A DNA stretch of 6,854 nt from NCBI GenBank assembly GCA_023382135.1, contig JAMCQK010000100.1, positions 1 through 6,854 on the forward strand. The letters run 5' to 3'. The notes beneath the pieces are model-generated. The model saw only the letters and a list, made by a program, of their open reading frames with translations, did not search any database and was not told the origin of the DNA. Position numbers and translations under genes: made by a program. Shown piece after piece: positions 1-5,191 of this stretch. The stretch comes from Deinococcus sp. (lineage in GTDB: Bacteria; Deinococcota; Deinococci; Deinococcales; Thermaceae). How positions within the stretch are numbered: the stretch's first letter is position 1; each line of letters opens with the position of its first letter.

Positions 1-467
1 AGGCCACAAAATTGTGCGGAGGTTCCATGCCGGTACGGTAGGCTTGTCTGGCTTACTGCTCAAGAGCCTTGCGCCAAGACGCGCCCTGTTCCGCGGGTTG
101 CTGGTGGCGGCTCTGGCGCTTGGGCGGCCACCTCCGGCTGGCCGGGTTGCCAGATGCCGTCCTTGAACCGGATGCTCTTGTAAACCTCCTGGAGTCGATG
201 GAACAACTGAAGCCCACGAAAGAATTTCTTCTCGGCTACCAACTGCAATTTCCAGCTCATCGCAGTGGCCTTCATGGCTTTCTAGCGCTTGGTGACAGCG
301 GGGCAACGCTTCTTGAGGCCGGCCTGGCTGGCAGACAGGCAGGCCACAAAATTGTGCGGAGGTTCCATGCCGGTACGGTAGGCTTGTCTGGCTTACTGCT
401 CAAGAGCCTTGCGCCAAGACGCGCCCTGTTCCGCGGGTTGCTGGTGGCGGCTCTGGCGCTTGGGCGG
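1..467. repeat. Tandem duplication, 340-bp period (127 bp seen twice)
   Basis: Positions 1-127 and 341-467 are identical base for base, so the period is 340 bp. The simplest reading is a tandem duplication of a 340-bp unit (128-467), with the next copy (127 and below) cut by the left edge of the window. The right edge at 467 is clear: 128 onward and 468 onward differ completely. The left limit of the repeat cannot be seen. The second copy ends 5 bp before the stop codon of the phosphatase gene at 473. Because 340 is not a multiple of 3, the duplication shifts any reading frame that crosses it. Perfect identity suggests a recent event or active homogenisation. An assembly artefact cannot be excluded from the sequence alone. 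Confidence 0.9.
60..467 (-). pseudogene. Decayed reading frame, possible transposase 3' end
   Basis: One minus-strand frame reads from 467 to 60 through two in-frame stops, TAA at 393-395 and TAG at 282-284. The stretch after the TAG (275 downward) contains a basic, aromatic and hydrophobic segment, MSWKLQLVAEKKFFRGLQLF, followed by HRLQEVYKSIRFKDGIW, which looks like genuine coding sequence. A single base change from TGG to TAG would rejoin it to the preceding LKKRCPAVTKR. Lying in a duplicated block next to a conserved gene, it could be the C-terminal remnant of an insertion-sequence transposase. That is inferred from general character and context: no catalytic residues are visible and I cannot assign a family. 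The last 22 residues (QAPEPPPATRG...) are read out of frame into the next repeat copy and are probably meaningless. Confidence 0.3.
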
Positions 468-472
468 ATGGC

Positions 473-1249
473 TTATTTTCCGTGAATCACGCCGAGTAGC
501 TGTTGGTGAATTTTTCCGTTGGTCGCTACCAGGTAGCGGCTGCCCAGGGCGTAGGCTTCTCCATTTAGGCCGCTTACTTGCCCGCCGGCTTCGGTCACCA
601 AAAGCCAGCCCGCGGCCACGTCCCAGGGGTTGAGTTTTACTTCCCAGAAGCCCTCGAGGCGGCCCGCGGCCACATAGGCCAGGTCTAGAGCGGCCGCTCC
701 CGGGCGGCGGACCATCAAATTTTTTTGCAGCGCCCGCTGAAAATAGGTGAGGTTCTCCGGATCTTTGGACACGTCGTAAGGGAAGCCGGTGGCCAGGAGG
801 CTTTTGATCAAGTGTCCAGTGGCCGAAACCTGGATAGGCCTGCCGTTGAGGAACGCGCCCTGGCCTTTGATGGCCGTAAAGAGTTCATCGTGCGCGGTGT
901 CGAGCACCACGCCCACTACCATCTCCCCCTGGGCCTCGAGGCCGATGCTCACCGCGTAAAAAGGGAAGCCGTGGGCGTAGTTCACCGTGCCATCCAGCGG
1001 GTCCACAATCCAGCGGAACCCGCTTTCGCCTTGTTGTCCGCTTTCTTCCCCCAACACCACGTGGCCCGGGAAGCGCGCCAACAGCAGGCCGCGGATGGCT
1101 TCTTCCGCTTCGCGGTCGGCTTGGGTCACCAGGTCGGTGGGGCCGGACTTGCTTTCCAGGGCAAAGCCTTTTTCGCGGTAGTAGAGGTGGATTCCCCTGG
1201 CCAGATAAGCGGCGTCGATAGCGGCGTCCAAGTAGGGCTTCAGGTCCAT
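473..1249 (-). CDS. Inositol monophosphatase family protein (SuhB-like)
   Basis: This encodes a 258-residue Mg2+-dependent sugar-phosphate phosphatase of the inositol monophosphatase family. The metal-binding and catalytic signatures are all present in order: TQAD at 42-45, GEES at 67-70, DPLDGT at 83-88 with the usual WIV before it, and NPWDVAAG at 207-214. The length is normal for the family. The ATG at 1249 is chosen because homology starts there (MDLKPYLDAAIDAA); the 41 residues upstream in frame overlap the end of prmC and look non-coding. It starts 4 nt after the prmC stop, so it is probably co-transcribed with prmC. Substrates in this family range from inositol-1-phosphate to fructose-1,6-bisphosphate, NADP and other sugar phosphates, and the sequence does not decide among them. 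Some relatives (E. coli SuhB) also act in rRNA transcription antitermination; whether this one does is unknown. Confidence 0.93.
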   Translation of the reverse strand: MDLKPYLDAAIDAAYLARGIHLYYREKGFALESKSGPTDLVTQADREAEEAIRGLLLARFPGHVVLGEESGQQGESGFRWIVDPLDGTVNYAHGFPFYAVSIGLEAQGEMVVGVVLDTAHDELFTAIKGQGAFLNGRPIQVSATGHLIKSLLATGFPYDVSKDPENLTYFQRALQKNLMVRRPGAAALDLAYVAAGRLEGFWEVKLNPWDVAAGWLLVTEAGGQVSGLNGEAYALGSRYLVATNGKIHQQLLGVIHGK

Positions 1250-1253
1250 ACCG

Positions 1254-2063
1254 TTAAACCTTACTCTTTTGCAGCGCCAAATAGCGAAGCCTGCCAGCGA
1301 GATCCCGGCGCATTTCGGTAACAGTAAACTGTTCTGCCACCGATGCAAGCTTTGCGATATTTTCTGGCGCAAGCTCCAGCAGCAGCCAGCCGCCGGGCTT
1401 TAGCGCCTGGTGTGCGTGGCGTAACAGCTCCCTCGGCATGTCGAGCCCGTCTTTTCCGGAGTAAAGCGCTGCGGGATTTTCGTAGCGCAGCTCGGGCGGG
1501 GCTATTTCACGGTAGCTTTCCGGCAGATAGGGTGGGTTCGAGACCACAAGATCTAGTTCGGCAAGGCCTGCGGTGAAAGCAGCGCGGAAAGGGTAGACCT
1601 CGAGGCCCAACCTTCCCGCGTTGTCCTGTGTCAGCGCCACCGCGCCGGCGTCGACATCACTCGCCGCCACCCAGGCGTCCGGTCTTTTGCTCTTGATCGC
1701 CAGCGCCACCGCGCCGGTGCCACAGCCCACGTCCAGCACTCTGGGGCCCCGGGTCTCTTGAATCTTCTCCAGCGCCAACTCCACCAGGCCTTCGGTCTCG
1801 GGCCGGGGAATGAGCACGCCCTCTTTTACGCGGATGCGGAGGCCAAAAAACGCGCTGTCACCCAGTAAAAGCTGGAGGGGGACACCCTGAAGTCTTTTCT
1901 CGACCAACTCATTTGCGGTGCGGAGGACTTCGCCGGGTACGGCTTCGGACAATCCGGACATCACCTGGCCGGCGTCAACCCCAAGCGCCTTGGCCAGCAG
2001 CCAGCGGGCCTCGAGGCCCGGCTTTCCCCCCGCCTCAAGCTTTGCGGCCAGATCTTTCAGCAA
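1254..2063 (-). CDS. prmC: Peptide chain release factor N5-glutamine methyltransferase
   Basis: PrmC (HemK) uses S-adenosylmethionine to methylate the glutamine of the GGQ motif in release factors RF1 and RF2, which improves termination. The 269-residue protein shows an N-terminal helical release-factor-binding region (about 1-80), the family motif IPRPETE (85-91), the SAM-binding loop DVGCGTG (111-117), an acidic motif II (SDVD, 135-138), and the catalytic NPPY (176-179) that binds the glutamine amide. The length is normal. The start is uncertain. TTG at 2063 is the only usual start codon near the expected N-terminus, but it has no good ribosome binding site. An excellent one, AGGAAGG at 2084-2090, lies 20 nt upstream of it and only 5 nt from an in-frame CTG at 2078, which would add five residues. 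The gene follows jag by 28 nt and precedes the phosphatase gene by 4 nt, consistent with co-transcription. Confidence 0.95.
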   Translation of the reverse strand: MLKDLAAKLEAGGKPGLEARWLLAKALGVDAGQVMSGLSEAVPGEVLRTANELVEKRLQGVPLQLLLGDSAFFGLRIRVKEGVLIPRPETEGLVELALEKIQETRGPRVLDVGCGTGAVALAIKSKRPDAWVAASDVDAGAVALTQDNAGRLGLEVYPFRAAFTAGLAELDLVVSNPPYLPESYREIAPPELRYENPAALYSGKDGLDMPRELLRHAHQALKPGGWLLLELAPENIAKLASVAEQFTVTEMRRDLAGRLRYLALQKSKV

Positions 2064-2083
2064 TCGGTGCCGTTGCAGCGTAC

Positions 2084-2090
2084 CCTTCCT
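2084..2090 (-). promoter_or_regulatory. Shine-Dalgarno AGGAAGG for prmC, favouring an upstream start
   Basis: AGGAAGG sits just after the jag stop. It is 5 nt from an in-frame CTG (2076-2078) but 20 nt from the TTG at 2063, so it questions the TTG start and suggests a rare CTG start for prmC. Confidence 0.5.
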
Positions 2091-2091
2091 G

Positions 2092-2712
2092 TCAATGCTC
2101 TTCCTGGGTTTCGGAAACGGGCTCTCCGGCCTCGCGCGGCAGCACCACCACGTGCCGCTCCTCGCCCTCGCCCACCGAGATAGTGGTTACTCTGGGATGG
2201 TGCTTTAGGAGCACGTGGATAATTCGCCGCTCGTTTGAAGGCATGGGGGGAAGAGCCACCGGCTCGCCGCTCACTTCCACCTGCAACGTGGCGTCTTGGG
2301 CAATTTTTTGCACCCGGTCTTCCTGCCTCCGGCGGTAGCCTGCGGCATCCAGTACCACGCGGTAGACGTTCCCATACTGCTTGGCAAGCGCCACGTTAGC
2401 CACAAACTCTAGCGCCCTGAGGGTGCGCCCTTCCTTGCCGATAAGCCGTCCCAGATCGCCGCCCAGCACCTCGGCCCTAAGCTGTTCGCCGTCTTCCCTA
2501 ATGTCCACCGAGTAGGCCGGGTCGAGAAGCTTCAAGAGCCCCAGCATAAAGATGCTCAAGGCTTCCTTGGGGCTTCCCGCTACCGGCGCAGCCGGAGGGG
2601 CCACCAGGGTTTCAGCCGCCTCCTCTTTAATCAGGGGCTCAGGCGGCGATTCACCGTCGCCAATCCCCAGATCGGTAAGCAGGTCGTCAAGACCACGTTT
2701 CTTCTCGTCCAT
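2092..2712 (-). CDS. jag: Jag/KhpB RNA-binding protein (KH and R3H domains)
   Basis: This is a 206-residue cytoplasmic RNA-binding protein of the Jag/SpoIIIJ-associated family (KhpB, also called EloR). The first 45 or so residues are acidic and proline/alanine-rich, probably a linker, and replace the longer Jag_N domain of Firmicutes. A type-II KH domain follows, with its loop in GRLIGKEGRTL (88-98; GKEG 92-95), then VANVALAKQYG and a basic helix YRRRQEDR. The R3H domain is at about 155-195, with the R-x3-H signature at R162 to H166 in ERRIIHVLLKHHPRV. Homologues with KhpA bind many RNAs and affect cell elongation in streptococci; the role in thermophiles is not established. Association with yidC is conserved across bacteria. 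The start at 2712 has no clear ribosome binding site but lies 6 nt after a TAnnnT -10 motif, so the mRNA may be leaderless. Confidence 0.92.
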   Translation of the reverse strand: MDEKKRGLDDLLTDLGIGDGESPPEPLIKEEAAETLVAPPAAPVAGSPKEALSIFMLGLLKLLDPAYSVDIREDGEQLRAEVLGGDLGRLIGKEGRTLRALEFVANVALAKQYGNVYRVVLDAAGYRRRQEDRVQKIAQDATLQVEVSGEPVALPPMPSNERRIIHVLLKHHPRVTTISVGEGEERHVVVLPREAGEPVSETQEEH

Positions 2713-2718
2713 GTTTCA

Positions 2719-2748
2719 AGTCTACCGTTCAAGGGCCGCGAACTCCAA
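2719..2748 (-). promoter_or_regulatory. Putative promoter for a leaderless jag transcript
   Basis: On the minus strand, TTGGAG (2743-2748) and TAGACT (2719-2724) are separated by 18 nt, and only 6 nt follow before the ATG at 2712. A -10 of type TAnnnT directly upstream of the start codon, with no Shine-Dalgarno, is the pattern of leaderless genes that are common in Deinococcus-Thermus. The -35 matches the TTGACA consensus at 4 of 6 positions and the -10 matches TATAAT at 4 of 6. This is a sequence match only. Confidence 0.45.
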
Positions 2749-2814
2749 GCCGCATGACTCGGCGCCGCAAGTACGGCGCTGCCAAACACCATCTGGCACG
2801 CTAAGTCGCTCCAC

Positions 2815-2851
2815 GGTGAGTTTGCAAAACGCTCATTCCGGCAAACTCACC
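2815..2851. repeat. 11-bp perfect inverted repeat
   Basis: GGTGAGTTTGC (2815-2825) pairs perfectly with GCAAACTCACC (2841-2851) around a 15-nt loop. No T-run follows on either strand, so it is not a typical intrinsic terminator. It could be an operator-like palindrome or an RNA hairpin. The half-site GGTGAGTT occurs again as part of the hairpin at 2923-2940. Confidence 0.7.
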
Positions 2852-2913
2852 CAGGTTAGCGGCATAGCCGCAATGGCCTACGGCCACGGCCTGGTGTCGC
2901 TCTCATTCTCCCT

Positions 2914-2940
2914 GAAAGACAACTCACCCTTCGGGCTGAG
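2914..2940 (-). terminator. Weak candidate terminator after yidC
   Basis: On the minus strand CTCAGCCC-GAA-GGGTGAG forms a 7-bp stem with one bulged G (2923-2940), followed by TTGTCTTTC. It lies 37 nt past the yidC stop. The T-tract is interrupted, so termination would be partial at best. Confidence 0.35.
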
Positions 2941-2977
2941 CGGTCGGGGTAAGCCTGCAAGACTTACCCTGAGACAC

Positions 2978-4336
2978 TTAATGCGCGCCGAAAGGTTTAA
3001 TCCCGAGCTGCCGGTTGATAAGCCACTGCTGGACCAGGCCGACCCCGGTAGAAAGAATCCAGTAAAGTGAGACCCCCGCCGGCAAGCTGACTATCAAGAA
3101 GGCAAAGATCAGGTTCATAAAGATAAGCTGGCGCGTCATTTCGCGGCTACCCGTGGAAGAGAGCCAGGTGGAAAGACTGGTGAGCCCAATGTAGAGCACC
3201 GGCAGAATATAGAAGGGGTCCGCGAGTGCCAGGTCTTTGAGCCACAAGAATCCTTGGCCGAACTCGTAGTTGCGGATCACGTTGTAGAGCACGATCATGA
3301 TCGGCATCTGCAAGAAAATCGGCAGGCAGCCGCCCAAGGGGTTAATCCTGTGCTCCTGGTAGAGCTTCATGGTGGCTTCGGCGCGTTTTTCCGCGCTGTC
3401 CTTGAACTTCTTGTTGATGTCCTCAATCAGCGGCTGAATTTTCTTCATCTCCGCCATGGACTTGAACTGCTGGTGCATTAAGGGCCACAACAAGAGCCGC
3501 ACCAGCACCGTGAGCAAGGCAATCGCCAGCGCCCAACTGCCACTGAAGCTGTAGATGCGCTCCATGACCCACAAGAGCCCGAGCGACAAGTAGCCGAGGG
3601 TGTTGGGAGTAAAAAGCCCCGGCAGGTCCAAAAGCTTTTCCACGTGCAGCCGTACCATTTCGTTGGGGCCGCCGTAGGCCAGGAACCGTATAGGCTTGCC
3701 GGCGGGTACCTGAATCTCCGCCACCGCGCCGCCGTCCTTGGCGGCGAAACGAGAGTCCAGCGCACCTTCAAGCGGGGTGAGGACAAAGGTGTAACCCTTT
3801 GAGGGCTGGGTCTGCCAAGACAGGTAGCTTGCACTGCCCTGTCCCGAAGCGGAAGGCGCCGTTTCTCCTTGGCCAAGCCACTTGGTAACGACACTCTTGG
3901 ATGTTCCAATACCACTCCAAGTGAGAATTCTGGCTTCCGGGCTGGCGACACTTATTTCTACACTGTGGAACCGCGGGTCGACGGTGTAGGTCAAATGGGT
4001 TGCGCCCTGGTGGAACTCAGCCACCATCTTTCCGTCTTTTTGCGTAAAACTTGTGCGGCCGGGCTCGGGCTGAAAGTTATTCAAGGTACCTGGCGGCAAG
4101 AATTTGCTGCTCACCAGGTTTACCGCGCGGCTGTAGTTTCCCTTGAGGTCCGCCCCGCGCACCGTTTTCACGTACCAACCGACGATCTGGCCCTGGTCGT
4201 TGAAGGCGATGTCTGCCAGGTTGGTGATGGCCACATGTTCCTTGGTGCCGTCGGCGTTGATATCTGCTTCTTTCCAGCCTGGTTGCAGCGCGAAGGCGGG
4301 CGAGAGCAGTAGTACTAGCCACAAAAGTCGTTTCAT
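2978..4336 (-). CDS. yidC: Membrane protein insertase YidC
   Basis: YidC inserts and folds proteins in the inner membrane, alone or with SecYEG, which includes respiratory and ATP synthase subunits. The 452-residue protein has an N-terminal hydrophobic segment (about 3-16), then a beta-rich extracytoplasmic domain (about 20-235), then the conserved insertase core. In the core, LAIALLTVLVRLLLWPL (270-286) is the first core membrane helix and carries the invariant groove arginine at R280. A charged coiled-coil cytoplasmic loop follows (about 290-330), then the signature NPLGGCLPIFLQMPI (332-346) and further membrane helices near 374-392, 403-420 and 421-440. The large periplasmic domain marks it as the diderm type. 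Its ATG overlaps the yidD stop in ATGA (4333-4336), implying translational coupling. The short tail (NRQLGIKPFGAH) lacks the long basic extension seen in some bacteria. Confidence 0.97.
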   Translation of the reverse strand: MKRLLWLVLLLSPAFALQPGWKEADINADGTKEHVAITNLADIAFNDQGQIVGWYVKTVRGADLKGNYSRAVNLVSSKFLPPGTLNNFQPEPGRTSFTQKDGKMVAEFHQGATHLTYTVDPRFHSVEISVASPEARILTWSGIGTSKSVVTKWLGQGETAPSASGQGSASYLSWQTQPSKGYTFVLTPLEGALDSRFAAKDGGAVAEIQVPAGKPIRFLAYGGPNEMVRLHVEKLLDLPGLFTPNTLGYLSLGLLWVMERIYSFSGSWALAIALLTVLVRLLLWPLMHQQFKSMAEMKKIQPLIEDINKKFKDSAEKRAEATMKLYQEHRINPLGGCLPIFLQMPIMIVLYNVIRNYEFGQGFLWLKDLALADPFYILPVLYIGLTSLSTWLSSTGSREMTRQLIFMNLIFAFLIVSLPAGVSLYWILSTGVGLVQQWLINRQLGIKPFGAH

Positions 4337-4605
4337 CGTTTCTCCAAAATTTGCCGGGGCCTGCCCAGAAAGAACCGGGGCCTGTCCGTGGGCACGGGGT
4401 CAATTCCGCCTGGGTTCAGCGGGTGGCAACGCAGGATTCGGCGCAGCGTAAGGTAGCCGCCCCATAATGCACCGTGGCGTTCGATGGCCTCGAGGCCGTA
4501 CCTGCTACAGCTCGGATGAAAGCGGCAGCTTGCCGGCTTATAGGGAGAAATGAACCTTCGGTAAAAGCGGATGGCGCTGGTCAATAAGAGACGCACAGGG
4601 GTCAT
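4333..4605 (-). CDS. yidD: YidD, membrane protein insertion efficiency factor
   Basis: YidD is a small protein associated with the inner face of the cytoplasmic membrane that assists YidC-dependent insertion. The 90-residue sequence carries the family pattern almost entirely: RFYRRFISP (13-21), then CRFHPSCSRYGLEAI (27-41), then RRILRCHPLNPGGIDPVP (55-72). Cysteines at 27, 33 and 60 are the conserved ones. The ATG at 4605 is chosen because homology starts there and because it overlaps the rnpA stop in ATGA (4602-4605). The longer open frame upstream runs across rnpA and is not coding in this frame. With ATGA overlaps at both ends, it is probably translated by re-initiating ribosomes from rnpA and passes them on to yidC. 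Confidence 0.96.
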   Translation of the reverse strand: MTPVRLLLTSAIRFYRRFISPYKPASCRFHPSCSRYGLEAIERHGALWGGYLTLRRILRCHPLNPGGIDPVPTDRPRFFLGRPRQILEKR

Positions 4606-5132
4606 TGTATCAACCCGCTTTTCATAAGTGCGTAAGAAAGGTCCTTCCATAGCTCGGCATATTCCGCCCCGGCCGCGTCTGGCTGCGCCACCACCACCAG
4701 TTCGCATGGCGGCAGGTGCATACGGCGCAAAATTTCCCTGAGCCGCCTTCGCACTTTGTTGCGCACCACCGCTTTGCCCACCTTCTTCGAGACTACCAGG
4801 CCTACCTGCACGTGCTTGGCCGCCCGCAAGGGGAGCCAGCGCACGTTCACCAGCCGGCTCCGCCCTGGCTTTCCTTTGCGCAGGCGCTGAAAGGCGCGGT
4901 CGCCTTTGAGCGAAACCAGCACACAACCCCCCAACTTTTCAGTAGGGGGCGTCGCTTGCACGGTGTTGCGGTTTCCCGCCGAGGCGGGACGCTCTAAACG
5001 CTTGCGCGGTCGCGGCCCTTCTGGCGGCGGCGTTTCAGAACCTTCCTCCCGCCTAGGGTCTTCATGCGGGCGCGAAAGCCGTGGGTCTTCGCGCGTTTGC
5101 GACGGTTGGGCTGCCAAGTCCTTTTCATTCAC
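4602..5132 (-). CDS. rnpA: RNase P protein component with an N-terminal extension overlapping rpmH
   Basis: RnpA is the protein subunit of ribonuclease P. It binds the catalytic RNA and the 5' leader of precursor tRNA. The conserved core starts near residue 73 (VSLKGDRAFQRLRKGK) and includes VGLVVSKKVGKAVVRN and the RNA-binding signature RNKVRRRLRE at 124-133. The whole protein is 176 residues from the GTG at 5132, against about 115-120 in most bacteria. The extra N-terminal part is charged and proline-rich, and its codons up to 4994 are those of rpmH read in another frame. The GTG is chosen because it lies 4 nt before the rpmH ATG, the spacing reported for Thermus rnpA (163 residues in T. 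thermophilus). In-frame codons further upstream look non-coding. A start at GTG 4961 would give a normal 119-residue protein but has no clear ribosome binding site. Confidence 0.9.
   Translation of the reverse strand: MNEKDLAAQPSQTREDPRLSRPHEDPRREEGSETPPPEGPRPRKRLERPASAGNRNTVQATPPTEKLGGCVLVSLKGDRAFQRLRKGKPGRSRLVNVRWLPLRAAKHVQVGLVVSKKVGKAVVRNKVRRRLREILRRMHLPPCELVVVAQPDAAGAEYAELWKDLSYALMKSGLIQ
4975..4988 (-). promoter_or_regulatory. Stable RNA hairpin just after the rpmH stop
   Basis: On the mRNA, CCCGC-CUCG-GCGGG forms a perfect 5-bp all-GC stem closed by a C-G pair around a CUCG loop, which fits the very stable YNMG tetraloop class. It begins 5 nt after the rpmH stop and lies inside the rnpA frame, in its variable extension. 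It could slow ribosomes, protect an rpmH 3' end or mark a processing site. No T-run follows, so it is not a terminator. Confidence 0.5.
4994..5128 (-). CDS. rpmH: 50S ribosomal protein L34, nested inside rnpA
   Basis: L34 is a small, very basic protein of the large ribosomal subunit that binds 23S rRNA. The translation begins MKRTWQPNRRKRAKTHGFRA and continues with RMKTLGGRKVLKRRRQKGR, an unmistakable L34 of 44 residues. The ATG is at 5126-5128 and the TAG at 4994-4996. The whole gene lies within rnpA in a different frame, starting 4 nt after the rnpA GTG. AGGAGG at 5136-5141 is 7 nt from this ATG, the ideal distance, but only 3 nt from the rnpA GTG, so L34 should be made far more often than RnpA. 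This fits the cell's need for many ribosomes and few RNase P molecules. Confidence 0.98.
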   Translation of the reverse strand: MKRTWQPNRRKRAKTHGFRARMKTLGGRKVLKRRRQKGRDRASV

Positions 5133-5135
5133 AGT

Positions 5136-5141
5136 CCTCCT
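5136..5141 (-). promoter_or_regulatory. Shared Shine-Dalgarno AGGAGG for rpmH and rnpA
   Basis: A perfect AGGAGG lies 7 nt before the rpmH ATG (5128) and 3 nt before the rnpA GTG (5132). It serves rpmH optimally and rnpA poorly, so a single site could set the ratio of the two proteins. Confidence 0.8.
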
Positions 5142-5160
5142 GCCTAAGCCGGGAAGCCCC

Positions 5161-5191
5161 AGCATAATTTGGCGAAAGATTTCCCGGTCAA
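5161..5191 (-). promoter_or_regulatory. Putative promoter of the rpmH-rnpA cluster
   Basis: On the minus strand TTGACC (5186-5191) matches the -35 consensus at 5 of 6 positions. An AT-rich -10 region follows at 5161-5169. TATGCT (5161-5166) is 19 nt away, and the alternative AATTAT (5164-5169) is 16 nt away. Each matches TATAAT at 4 of 6 positions, and neither spacing is the ideal 17. Transcription would start near 5154, leaving a leader of about 25 nt before rpmH. No other good promoter is visible near the gene. Confidence 0.5.

Larger units (their letters stand above)
2749..2977 (-). other. Hairpin-rich yidC-jag spacer, possible structured RNA
   Basis: The spacer between yidC and jag has no convincing gene but is dense in inverted repeats. 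In transcript order on the minus strand they are: 2947-2969 (7-bp stem GGGTAAG/CTTACCC), 2923-2940 (stem with one bulge), 2874-2886 (TGGCC/GGCCA), 2859-2871 (GCGGC/GCCGC), 2815-2851 (11-bp perfect stem, loop 15), 2780-2798 (TGCCA/TGGCA) and 2762-2779 (GCGCCG/CGGCGC). Several abut or lie within 3 nt of each other. The short stems could arise by chance in GC-rich DNA, but the 11-bp one is unlikely to. Possible roles are a processing or transcription-attenuation site, a small RNA, or a repetitive element. Confidence 0.5.

Noticed and set aside
1..467. CRISPR array or short tandem repeat
   Set aside because: Only one unit and part of a second are present, the repeat is at least 127 bp, and there are no short repeats with regular spacers.
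725..1321. 198-codon plus-strand open frame opposite the phosphatase and prmC genes
   Set aside because: It lies antisense to two genes with complete family motifs. Its translation has no recognisable domain, and long antisense frames are common in GC-rich DNA.
2713..2977. tRNA or small protein gene in the yidC-jag spacer
   Set aside because: The hairpins do not form a cloverleaf, and no T-loop (GGTTCRANTCC) or CCA-flanked acceptor is visible. The plus-strand frame crossing it has no domain and overlaps both neighbours.
3478..3951. 157-codon minus-strand frame inside yidC
   Set aside because: It is an alternative frame of the YidC coding sequence. YidC matches its family along its length, and this translation matches nothing known.
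4333..4926. Longer minus-strand frame extending yidD upstream to 197 codons
   Set aside because: The upstream part overlaps the conserved core of rnpA in another frame and reads as low-complexity sequence. YidD homology starts at the ATG at 4605, which overlaps the rnpA stop.
4961..4963. GTG as a conventional start for a 119-residue RnpA
   Set aside because: The length would be normal, but there is no clear ribosome binding site, and the start-codon layout matches the extended form known from Thermus. It is kept only as an alternative.
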